The position numbers and the translations under genes were made by a program. Source: a virus. From it: a DNA stretch of 26,180 bases. The stretch covers positions 1 through 26,180 of the IMG/VR virus record IMGVR_UViG_3300005613_000361; one strand, 5' to 3'. Below, one piece after another: positions 9,190 through 15,758 of the stretch; position 1 is the stretch's first letter, and the number at the start of each line of letters is the position of its first letter. The notes beneath the pieces are model-generated. The model worked only from the letters and a program-made list of their open reading frames with translations, made no database searches and was not told the origin of the DNA.

Positions 9190-9392
9190 TACCTACTCTG
9201 TCTCCGTTGGTCGAACTCGTAACACTGCATATCCGTCTGGATATCTGCCCAGTCTCGTTTGGCCAGGATTACCTCCAGCTCCAATGGCGTACACTCGTAT
9301 ACGTATTTCCACATAACGAACTCAGTCCAAGCCCACGGCACTTTATAGCTTGCGTCTTTGATCCAAATTGCTGCCCAAAGACGCGTGGCTAG
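9189..9392 (-). CDS. Tail assembly chaperone frameshift extension (GT-type downstream part)
   Basis: This -1 frame has no start codon of its own near its beginning and is read only if ribosomes slip at 9392-9398. It adds 67 codons (LATRLWAAIWIKDASYKVPW and on, ending FDQRRQSR) after the 109 codons of the upstream frame, giving a fusion of about 176 residues. The Trp-rich helix and position just before the tape measure gene are typical of the T part of lambda G-GT-like chaperones. Its TAA stop at 9189-9191 overlaps the ATG of the tape measure gene. Without this frame the 200 bases between chaperone and tape measure would be empty, which supports it being real. Confidence 0.8.
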   Translation of the reverse strand, partial: LATRLWAAIWIKDASYKVPWAWTEFVMWKYVYECTPLELEVILAKRDWADIQTDMQCYEFDQRRQSR

Positions 9393-9718
9393 TTTTTTGA
9401 CCCCTCATTCCCCGTGAGCTTTTCAGTCAGGAATCGCAGCTCATCGTCTGTCAATTCGTCAAACACCTCCACAGATTCCTGCGGCTGTGGCAGCGGGTCA
9501 CCATTATCGTCAACCCAATTCCATTCCAGAACGTGAGACCGCAGGAGGTCCATGCTGTCAGCATATGTTTCCAGACCTCCCGCGTCCTCACCTTGTGCTT
9601 CGTTTTTCCGCATAGCCTCCTTGATATCGCGCCCTTTAGGCCGGCGCATTTGAACCCACGATCCTTCGCCCTGCACGCTAGTGCTCGGAACTGTCCGAAT
9701 TGACTGCCGTTTAGACAC
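9389..9718 (-). CDS. Tail assembly chaperone (short, unshifted form)
   Basis: 109 residues from a GTG start with AAGGGGG four bases upstream. It lies between the tail tube and tape measure genes, the conserved place of siphovirus tail chaperones. The sequence is charged and helical (DIKEAMRKNEAQG, LRSHVLEWNWVDDNGDPLPQP, LTDDELRFLTEKL), like gp13-G-type chaperones of many siphoviruses. The last codons read TCA AAA AAC TAG, so the stop directly follows a perfect slippery heptamer. The short form should be the main product and the shifted form the minor one; both would bind the tape measure protein during tail assembly. Confidence 0.85.
   Translation of the reverse strand: MSKRQSIRTVPSTSVQGEGSWVQMRRPKGRDIKEAMRKNEAQGEDAGGLETYADSMDLLRSHVLEWNWVDDNGDPLPQPQESVEVFDELTDDELRFLTEKLTGNEGSKN
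9392..9398 (-). other. Programmed -1 ribosomal frameshift site, A AAA AAC
   Basis: On the minus strand the heptamer AAAAAAC is in the correct 0-frame phase (TC A AAA AAC TAG), immediately before the stop codon. The -1 frame then stays open for 67 codons up to the tape measure start. An X-XXY-YYZ heptamer in a tail chaperone gene at this place is the standard arrangement of dsDNA tailed phages. Confidence 0.88.
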
Positions 9719-9737
9719 GTCTCCCCCTTAACCGTTA

Positions 9738-10214
9738 TTAGGTTGTAGCCTGACCATGCAGGTCCCACTCGCGACCAAACCACGGGAACTCGACCAACAG
9801 AATATCGGCTGATTCCGAATCCGTGGACGCCTTCGCGCGTTCCGTGATATACCCTCGACCACTCCATTCCCATGCTCCCGCGACTGCCCCGCGCGGACGA
9901 TGCCGGAGCCAAACCAGAGTTTGGGCCTCAGCATAGGCATCGAGCAAGGCTGTCGCTTCGGCGGCGTTCTCAGTGTAAATTACCTTGACCGTCACCTCAG
10001 CGGGCTCGACCTTCCCAATACCAATCAGGGGCAAGTGAAACTCACCCAGCGAGTGCGCCGATCCGGTCATGTGCGCGCCGCCGCCAGGCTCGACACTGTT
10101 TGCACTGCCGCTGATATCCGTCCAGGTCGCTACGTCGTCATAGACCCAGGTATCATCGGCAGAGATTTCCAGCGTCGCATGTTTGGACGTCATATGTTCA
10201 TTCGTTTGTGCCAT
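9738..10214 (-). CDS. Major tail (tube) protein
   Basis: 158 residues with ATG at 10214 and a GGGAG ribosome site 6 bases upstream. It sits directly before the tail chaperone pair and after the neck genes, where the tube protein belongs. The sequence is beta-rich with GEFHLPLIGIGKVEPAEVTVKVIYTE (split here: GEFHLPLIGIGK then EPAEVTVKVIYTE) and a C-terminal SADILLVEFPW strand, consistent with a tube-forming beta-barrel; VKVIYTENAAEATALLDAY fits the strand-helix of tube proteins. A close copy with a longer C-terminus is present at 1-638, so the gene was duplicated within this phage. Confidence 0.78.
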   Translation of the reverse strand: MAQTNEHMTSKHATLEISADDTWVYDDVATWTDISGSANSVEPGGGAHMTGSAHSLGEFHLPLIGIGKVEPAEVTVKVIYTENAAEATALLDAYAEAQTLVWLRHRPRGAVAGAWEWSGRGYITERAKASTDSESADILLVEFPWFGREWDLHGQATT

Positions 10215-10224
10215 GATTTACTCC

Positions 10225-10641
10225 CTATCCTCGTGCTCGAATACTGGCGACAACTGCCCAATAGGCAGTCCCCGCAACTACCACATCTGCGCGTACCTGA
10301 ACCGTGACCGCCTCTGGCCATGAGAGCGCAACGTCCGCCTTGACGAGCGCCTTGGTCATGTTGTCGACCATGGCGACCGTTCGCGTAAAGTTGGGCTCTG
10401 GCAAGTCTTGGATAACTGGTTCAATCGCAACGACGACTTCACACGTCATGAGTCCGCTACCATGACGGTCTGCGCCGTCGATTGCCAACGTGAAACGGCT
10501 GCGCCCTTCGACGGGCAGCCTTAGAAACTTTGCGGGCATGTCCGCGGTATTCAGCGACGCGGGCGGGTCCATCCCATAGTCCCGCACCACGCCCGGAATT
10601 ACCGTCGTGGCCAAGCCCTCGATATAGTCCTCAAAGTCCAC
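10225..10641 (-). CDS. Probable tail terminator / neck protein
   Basis: 138 residues from a GTG at 10641. It lies between the head-tail connector and the tail tube gene, the usual place of neck and tail-terminator (tail completion) proteins. The pattern of an N-terminal helix (FEDYIEGLATTVIPGVV), strands TLAIDG and TCEVVVAIEPVI, helix RTVAMVDNMTKALVKAD, and final strands VTVQVRADVV and AYWAVVASI is consistent with the mixed alpha-beta fold of tail terminators. No ribosome site is close to the GTG, although GAGGGGG lies about 20 bases away. Function is inferred from position and fold pattern only. Confidence 0.55.
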   Translation of the reverse strand: MDFEDYIEGLATTVIPGVVRDYGMDPPASLNTADMPAKFLRLPVEGRSRFTLAIDGADRHGSGLMTCEVVVAIEPVIQDLPEPNFTRTVAMVDNMTKALVKADVALSWPEAVTVQVRADVVVAGTAYWAVVASIRARG

Positions 10642-10655
10642 AGTGCCAACGGTGA

Positions 10656-11228
10656 CTATGCTACACCCCCTCGCCTATAGCCATCGAGGATCAGAGACAC
10701 GCCCGCCGGGACGCCTTGCGGCACCGTGAGGATGCCCCCCTCGTGGAATGACGCCACGTCAAACACTTGGCTGTCCTTTTGCTTGTAGAGATAGGCTGCA
10801 AGGCGCCGCGTCGCTTGCACAATGTCCTGCGGCGCCTTGAGCGAATAGCCCCAGTAGCCGCGGACGCGGATAGCGTCCTCAGAGTGTGTCGAATAGCGCC
10901 AAGAGCCCGACAAGATACGAATGCCCCAATAGGGCGGCGAGTTGGGCGTCAAGAGCTGGCGGTTTGCTACGGCCACGATTGAGCCGTCACCGTTTATGAT
11001 CTGACTGTCCTTGACTAGATCATAGTCCAGGTAAAGCACGTCGCCGTCAACGTCCCGCACGGCGTCAAACCGCCGCCAAGATACATCGACCACTCGGAAC
11101 CGCCGCCGCGTTGTCTTGTCGATATACGCCTCGGCCGCGTCTATGGCGTCGGCCAATAGCGCCTCGTCAGTGGCGGCGTCTTGGCCCAGATACGCCTTCA
11201 GGTTGGCGACGCTGCAATAGTCTCCCAT
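10656..11228 (-). CDS. Head-tail connector (adaptor) protein, HK97 gp6-like
   Basis: 190 residues starting with MGDYCSVANLKAYLG. The ATG at 11228 overlaps the TAA of the upstream methyltransferase by one base; longer in-frame starts would run into that gene. The opening helix pattern (LKAYLGQDAATDEALLADAIDAA then EAYIDKTTRRRF, here in two pieces) is the classic start of gp6-like adaptor proteins, which form the ring below the portal. The C-terminal part has QDIVQATRRLAAYLYKQKD, the usual long helix, and LILDGYRR at the end. This is the first virion gene after the sugar-modification block, so that block separates the head genes from the connector. Confidence 0.78.
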   Translation of the reverse strand: MGDYCSVANLKAYLGQDAATDEALLADAIDAAEAYIDKTTRRRFRVVDVSWRRFDAVRDVDGDVLYLDYDLVKDSQIINGDGSIVAVANRQLLTPNSPPYWGIRILSGSWRYSTHSEDAIRVRGYWGYSLKAPQDIVQATRRLAAYLYKQKDSQVFDVASFHEGGILTVPQGVPAGVSLILDGYRRGGVA

Positions 11229-12322
11229 TATCCCGCCTTTTGGCACTTCCACAACGGATGGACGCCGTGGTCCTCGATCCAACCCAACCATTCGACCGTC
11301 TCAAAGTCGCGGTCTAGGAGTGCCTGATAGTTCTCGCGCTTGTCGCGTCCTTGGCCTTCGAATAGAACGGTACCCCCGGGCGCGACCAGCTTCGGGAACC
11401 ACGGCGCATACCCGCCCGCATGGCCCAAGACGCTCAGGGCGAACACCACGCCAAACTGGCGAATGCCCGTCTGGCGCACAATCTGCCGCCGGCCCTGGGG
11501 CAGTCGCGCCTGTACAAAGTCCATATTGAAACGGCCCAACCAGTTAGCTAGTTCCCGGTTCCCCCGGCAGAATTTGTGATCCACGCCGACGGTCCGCAAC
11601 GCGCCCAAGCTGTCCGCGAGGCGCGTAACGGCGCCTTGGTTGCAGCCTAGATCGAGCACCGTTCGGCCTTCGATCATGGCGCGACTCAATCCCATACGGC
11701 CCGCTCTGTATGCGATATCTCGGAACCCCGGCACGCCTAGCTCTTCGCATGGTTGGTATCCGTTTCTCCCTTCGTGCGGCTTTTTGTGATAGATTGCCAC
11801 ATGCTTAGTCAATCGCTCTCGAATGGCGTCATGGTCCACAAAGTACATTCTGCCAAAGTCGACCAGCCACTTGCCGCGCCACTTGGGCGACCGCGCCACA
11901 TAGGCGCCGATGTTTGGCTCACTCTGGCGCAGGTCCTTGGCCGTGATCTGAAACTTGCGGGCAACCTTGACCGCCTTGGTGATATCGGCTTCACCTTGCG
12001 GCTTCACATAGTCGGTCACCTGCGCGACATGGGCGTCGTTGACTACCGCGATGCCATAGACCCGCGGCGCGACGCCATGAATCGCAAACATGTTTTGAAC
12101 CTTGGTGCTTTCGTTCAGCCGGACGCCGCCCCATTGCGGATTGTCCAGGTCCGCCTTGGGGAACACCTTGAGGCATAGACCCTTGCGGCCATAGAGGCGC
12201 GCCAGCGTTGCCGTGATTGCGATGGACTGCGCAATCCACGACTCGTTACCTACCTCGCCGCGCTCGTCGGCCTGCTCCTTGGCGCTGCTCAGAATGTTCT
12301 CACGAATAGCAATTCTTTTCAT
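11228..12322 (-). CDS. Kinase-like domain fused to SAM-dependent methyltransferase
   Basis: 364 residues, AAGGGGG ribosome site 5 bases before ATG. Residues ~45-165 look like a compact protein/sugar-kinase fold: GLCLKVF with Lys52 in the place of the ATP-binding Lys, a helix then HGVAPRV, a hinge-like AQVTDYVKP, a D-x6-N-I-G catalytic-loop-like motif at Asp130-Asn137, and VDFG at 154-157. Residues ~220-360 are a class I methyltransferase with motif I VLDLGCNQG (222-230) and GVDHK (246-250). It is a paralogue of the first ~360 residues of the neighbour at 12364-14037. Kinase-methyltransferase pairs are known in glycan chain terminators such as WbdD; here the order is kinase first. The substrate is unknown; the glycosyltransferases nearby suggest a glycan. 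Confidence 0.7.
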   Translation of the reverse strand: MKRIAIRENILSSAKEQADERGEVGNESWIAQSIAITATLARLYGRKGLCLKVFPKADLDNPQWGGVRLNESTKVQNMFAIHGVAPRVYGIAVVNDAHVAQVTDYVKPQGEADITKAVKVARKFQITAKDLRQSEPNIGAYVARSPKWRGKWLVDFGRMYFVDHDAIRERLTKHVAIYHKKPHEGRNGYQPCEELGVPGFRDIAYRAGRMGLSRAMIEGRTVLDLGCNQGAVTRLADSLGALRTVGVDHKFCRGNRELANWLGRFNMDFVQARLPQGRRQIVRQTGIRQFGVVFALSVLGHAGGYAPWFPKLVAPGGTVLFEGQGRDKRENYQALLDRDFETVEWLGWIEDHGVHPLWKCQKAG

Positions 12323-12339
12323 ACTTTCCCCCTTGCCCT

Positions 12340-12345
12340 ATCATA
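12340..12345 (-). promoter_or_regulatory. Candidate extended -10 promoter before the 12322 gene
   Basis: In the 41-base gap between two paralogous methyltransferase genes the minus strand reads TGATATGAT, a TGn extension followed by TATGAT (5 of 6 bases of the -10 consensus). No good -35 is present and the predicted leader would be only about 10 bases, so this is weak. Confidence 0.3.
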
Positions 12346-12363
12346 TCACAGAATGGACCCGTT

Positions 12364-14037
12364 TTATTGCTTTTTGAACGCAATCATACGGTCCTTGGTG
12401 CCAATACACTGCCAGTCTTGCGATGCCTCGGCCCATTCGTCAACGGCGCGCTTGACGCCATAGCCCTTTGCCTCTGGCGCTACATAGTCATCAAAGACGA
12501 CAATGCCGCCTGTCTTGACCTCCGGCAAAAAGCGCTCCATGTCCGCGCGGACGCCCTTATAGCTATGGTCGCCATCGATGAACAGAAACGCAATGTCACC
12601 CGCCGGCCATGGGTCAATCGAGACTGTCGCCGAGGGGCCAATCAGCACTTGGACCTCAAAGCCTAGACGGGTCAGATTGTATACCGCCTCTGGCCGCGAT
12701 ACTGTGTCGATGGTGTACTGGGGTCCTTGACCCGCGCAGGCCGTGGCCCATGCGACGGTGCCCGATGCGCAAAGCGTACCGATCTCGATAGCTGCGCCGT
12801 CCGGCGCCTCCTTGGCCCTATCGTACAGCCACGCCGCCTCGTTTTTGTAGAGCATGACCTGGCCATAGATAGACTGGCTCTGTTCGACGGCCCAGCGCTT
12901 TAGCGCCGCGGTCGTGGTCGGTCGCCGTCGCGGTGCCTTGGGCGGGTTTTTGTAGCAACGGAACAGACAGCGCCGGTCCTCGTCTTTGATGAACCCCGTA
13001 AGCTCGACCTGCTCAAAGTCCTGGGCCAGCATCGGGCGATAGTGGCTCTCTGGCACCTTGACGTCGCCTTCGAGCACCAGGACGCCCTTGGTCAAGTCGG
13101 CAATCCAGGATTGATAGGCGCCCTTCATGTGCTGGATGATGGCCAGAGCAAACACGATATCGAACTTGTCAATACCCGTCTGTTGCTCGATCCTAGCCCG
13201 GTCATCAGGTAGCCCGGCCTCCACAATGTCGATATTCCAATACCCAAGCCAGTTATTAACCTGCCGCCATAGACCGCACCGGGTATAGTCTACGCCCACG
13301 ACGCGCTTTGCGCCGCGACGCAATGCCTCGCGCAGCATGGTCCCGTTATTGCATCCGAGGTCTAGCACCGTCGCGCCTTTGAATTGCAGGTCATCGAGGC
13401 GCATATGCCGCAAGCGGTGGGCATGGTTGCGCTGTCCAGGGATGCCAAGCTCTACCACGTCCTGATAGCCGACGAGCGACCGGCCAGGCCCCCGGCGCCG
13501 GTGCTGGATGGCCCGCTGTAGCTTGGCCACATACCACGCCTTGTCAGAGAGGTAGAATCGGCCAAAGTCAACGAACTTGTCACCGACCCACTTAAACTCT
13601 AGGCCGACATACCTAACCGCGCGCTTGACGTCGTTGCCCTCGCCCTTGGCCGAGATGCGGTACTTGTGCAGAATCTCTTTTGCCTTCTTGGGGTTGGGCT
13701 TGCCGCTACCGTCTGCATACTCGCAGACCTGCGCCAGCGCTTCATCGTTCACGGTCACAATGTCGATCACCCGAGGGGCCAAGCCGTACCACGAAAAGAT
13801 ATTCTGGACCCGCGTTGCATCGAATAGAGAGACGCCGCCCCATGTGTACGTCTTGGCGTCTTTGCCCGCGCTGTCTTTGAACACCTTGAGGCATAGCCCG
13901 TCGCGCTCGTATGCGCTGGCCAGAATGCGGGCAATGTCCGACGATTGCACCAAGATGCAATCGAGGCCGTGGTTCTTGTGGCCCTCAGACGGCGGCGCCT
14001 GGACTACAAGGTCGGGGTTGATCTTTAGGTTTCGCAT
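12364..14037 (-). CDS. Three-domain protein: kinase-like domain plus two methyltransferase domains
   Basis: 557 residues, AGGAGG 4 bases before ATG. Residues 1-360 are a paralogue of the 364-residue neighbour: GLCLKVF with Lys51, YGLAPRV (84-90), AQVCEYADG, VDFG (156-159) and methyltransferase motif I VLDLGCNNG (224-232) with GVDYTR. The D-x6-N loop seen in the paralogue is not conserved here (DVKRAVRYVG), so this kinase-like part may be inactive. A Pro/Arg-rich linker (~364-375) leads to a second class I methyltransferase of the Methyltransf_24 kind: IEIGTLCASG (417-426), FIDGDHSYKGV (486-496) and VVFDDYVAP (513-521). The gene lies in the sugar-modification block; methylation and perhaps phosphorylation of a glycan is inferred, the substrate is unknown. 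Confidence 0.72.
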   Translation of the reverse strand: MRNLKINPDLVVQAPPSEGHKNHGLDCILVQSSDIARILASAYERDGLCLKVFKDSAGKDAKTYTWGGVSLFDATRVQNIFSWYGLAPRVIDIVTVNDEALAQVCEYADGSGKPNPKKAKEILHKYRISAKGEGNDVKRAVRYVGLEFKWVGDKFVDFGRFYLSDKAWYVAKLQRAIQHRRRGPGRSLVGYQDVVELGIPGQRNHAHRLRHMRLDDLQFKGATVLDLGCNNGTMLREALRRGAKRVVGVDYTRCGLWRQVNNWLGYWNIDIVEAGLPDDRARIEQQTGIDKFDIVFALAIIQHMKGAYQSWIADLTKGVLVLEGDVKVPESHYRPMLAQDFEQVELTGFIKDEDRRCLFRCYKNPPKAPRRRPTTTAALKRWAVEQSQSIYGQVMLYKNEAAWLYDRAKEAPDGAAIEIGTLCASGTVAWATACAGQGPQYTIDTVSRPEAVYNLTRLGFEVQVLIGPSATVSIDPWPAGDIAFLFIDGDHSYKGVRADMERFLPEVKTGGIVVFDDYVAPEAKGYGVKRAVDEWAEASQDWQCIGTKDRMIAFKKQ

Positions 14038-14045
14038 CGTGCCTC

Positions 14046-15116
14046 CTAGGGTAGCATCCCATTGTTTACGAGCAGCCTAGCTAACGTGGCCGCCGCCTTT
14101 TGCTTCGTCAGCTTGTCGTTGTCGATTATCAGGTCTGGCGCCGTCATGGGGTCAAACCGTGGCCGCCTGACCTCGCCCTCCTCATGCTTGACGTATACCC
14201 AATAGGGGTCACATATCTGGGCAATCCGGTCGCGGCGCTCTTGCGGCGAGGCGATCATATCCACAATCACACGGTGCCCCTGACGCGCCAAGCTATTGGC
14301 CACCAGCGCGCACTCTGTCGCAAAGTCGCGGTGCATCGAGGCGGGCGTTTCGTCTTTGAACAAGTCGACCCCCGGCTGCGCCGTTGCCTCGCCGCTGATC
14401 TTGTTATAGGTGTGCCGCCAGACGTCACGCCAGAGATAATGGTCATCCACAATGACGATATTCGGCCATAGGCTCTGCATATAGCGGCAAAGTGTCGACT
14501 TGCCCGCGCCCGCGCGCCCGTTGACCCAGATGATGCGCTTCGGCTCTGGTACCACTAGGCCCCCGTTCATAATCGCCTCCCACTGATCCTCTGAGCATAT
14601 CTTTTGCAGCTTGGCCCAGATTGCGACCTTCTTTTTATCTGTGTATCCGCGGTCGAGCAGCCGCCACTTGTAAGGCGAGTAGTATTGATGCGTCTTGCCG
14701 TATGTCGTCGTGGGGTCGAAAAACGTCCAGACCCCAATATCCCATCCGCGCCAGCGATGCGTTGGGTCGCGGTACGCCTTGTAATAGTTCCACTGGGGAA
14801 CCTTGATCATGACCTTCCCGCCGGGCCGAATGATGCGCCACAGCTCGTTCATGCTCTCTTGGAGCGTCGGCGCGATATGCTCCAAAACAGCCCACGCATG
14901 AACCCGCGAGAATTGATTGTCCTGGAATGCCGCCCATGGGCGCTCGTCTAGGTTCCAAGCTATGTCTATGTGCTCACTGTGGACCGTGATATCGTGGTTG
15001 GTCCATCCAGGCATAGCAGCCTCACCCGCGCCTAGATTGAGCCGACGCTGCCAGTTAGCAGGCCGCACTTCCCACGGGTCGAGGCCTAGATGCTCTCTCA
15101 CCGATTGTCCCGCCAT
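14046..15116 (-). CDS. Methyltransferase fused to P-loop kinase (APS-kinase-like)
   Basis: 356 residues, GGAGG 5 bases before ATG. Residues ~20-150 are a class I SAM methyltransferase: LNLGAGE (26-32), an acidic strand end DIAWNLDERPW, VLEHIAPTLQESMNELWRII (78-97) and RPGGKVMIKVP, the Methyltransf_11 pattern. Residues ~194-350 are a separate P-loop domain: IIWVNGRAGAGKST with Walker A at 200-208, VIVDDHYLWRDVW, and VIVDMIASPQERRDRI followed by WVYVK, the pattern of adenylylsulfate kinase and related small-molecule or polynucleotide kinases. The fusion and the neighbouring glycosyltransferases suggest modification of a sugar by methyl and phosphate groups, but the substrate is inferred. Two arrays of 9-bp repeats lie directly upstream, one of them touching the ribosome site region. 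Confidence 0.72.
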   Translation of the reverse strand: MAGQSVREHLGLDPWEVRPANWQRRLNLGAGEAAMPGWTNHDITVHSEHIDIAWNLDERPWAAFQDNQFSRVHAWAVLEHIAPTLQESMNELWRIIRPGGKVMIKVPQWNYYKAYRDPTHRWRGWDIGVWTFFDPTTTYGKTHQYYSPYKWRLLDRGYTDKKKVAIWAKLQKICSEDQWEAIMNGGLVVPEPKRIIWVNGRAGAGKSTLCRYMQSLWPNIVIVDDHYLWRDVWRHTYNKISGEATAQPGVDLFKDETPASMHRDFATECALVANSLARQGHRVIVDMIASPQERRDRIAQICDPYWVYVKHEEGEVRRPRFDPMTAPDLIIDNDKLTKQKAAATLARLLVNNGMLP

Positions 15117-15124
15117 ACTCGCCT

Positions 15125-15239
15125 CCAGTGTATTTAGTGTAATTAGTGTAATCGTTCTGGAAGAATCCGTATATTTATCTGCTGGAATAGAATACGTATG
15201 TTTCTGGCTACACTACACTAGTTACACTAACTACACTAA
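15125..15239. repeat. Two inverted arrays of three tandem 9-bp repeats
   Basis: Plus-strand units at 15125-15151 are CCAGTGTAT, TTAGTGTAA, TTAGTGTAA. Units at 15213-15239 are CTACACTAG, TTACACTAA, CTACACTAA, the same motif inverted; a fourth partial unit overlaps at 15208-15216. The arrays would pair at 22 of 27 positions around a 61-base AT-rich centre that includes the palindrome ATACGTAT (15192-15199). They occupy the only gap (15117-15249) in this part of the gene block. Operator, iteron-like site, or RNA hairpin are all possible. Confidence 0.75.
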
Positions 15240-15249
15240 CTTGATTAAC

Positions 15250-15306
15250 CTAGAGCTTCTTAGACCACTTCCGCCACAACCCGCGTCCGTCGTGGTTCAC
15301 CGTCCA
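15250..15306 (-). pseudogene. Remnant of the original 3' end of the glycosyltransferase gene
   Basis: On the minus strand these bases encode WTVNHDGRGLWRKWSKKL and a TAG stop. This is exactly the last 18 residues of the glycosyltransferase that ends 450 bases upstream at 15755, but 12 of the 18 codons differ and all differences are silent. The remnant uses G/C-ending codons like the rest of the phage. It has no start and overlaps the last codons of the HNH gene, whose TGA lies inside it. It is best read as the displaced native gene end. Confidence 0.9.
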
Positions 15307-15758
15307 GGTTCTAAAATAGGAAGCTGATAATCACAATCCACTACATCGCCCCGATTTTGGCGCCAGTGCAATTTACGGTGGCAATTTGCACATAATACAT
15401 CGCATTTGGCTAGTTCTTCTTCTATTTCTGTAGCACTGTGCCCTACCAAGTCTGGAGCATTAAAATTGAACAGCTTTGTAGAGGGGTCGCGATGGTGAAA
15501 GACCAGACATGCAGGATGTCCCTCTCCACATTCTTGACATACTCGACCTCCAAGAAGTTGCAATTTCTGGGATAGCCGATGCTCATTCTGATATGCCTTA
15601 GCCCGCTTGCGAATCGCCGTTTTGTTACGAGCGTGGTACTCTTTAGACCGGGCATTGCTACAATCTTTACAATAGGTGCCTAGACCGTCGCGCGATGCTC
15701 TGTCTTTATAAAACTCGCTCTTTGGTTTGCTTTGGCCACAACGCGAACAGCGTTTCAT
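15297..15758 (-). CDS. HNH homing endonuclease
   Basis: 153 residues from the ATG at 15758, which overlaps the stop of the glycosyltransferase as ATGA. An in-frame TTG at 15782 behind AAGGGGA is an alternative start. Residues ~4-37 form a zinc-binding module (CSRCG ... YCKDC), and the HNH core follows: VCQECG, LVFHHRDP with the catalytic-type His pair, and CDVLCANCHRKLHW at the end. This is a common layout of small phage HNH enzymes that make site-specific cuts. The gene is AT-richer (about 40-45% GC in the parts counted) than its neighbours (near 60%). Its last codons run into the old glycosyltransferase end. Together with the recoded gene end upstream it forms a homing unit; the likely target is the uninterrupted glycosyltransferase gene. 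Confidence 0.88.
   Translation of the reverse strand: MKRCSRCGQSKPKSEFYKDRASRDGLGTYCKDCSNARSKEYHARNKTAIRKRAKAYQNEHRLSQKLQLLGGRVCQECGEGHPACLVFHHRDPSTKLFNFNAPDLVGHSATEIEEELAKCDVLCANCHRKLHWRQNRGDVVDCDYQLPILEPGR
15301..15310. repeat. 10-bp direct repeat at right-hand (downstream) end of homing unit
   Basis: Minus strand AACCTGGACG, identical to 15902-15911. In the native gene end it encodes Trp-Thr before VNHDG. Confidence 0.8.

Noticed and set aside
15125-15239. CRISPR array
   Set aside because: Units are 9 bp, tandem without spacers and inverted in the second array; no cas genes nearby.
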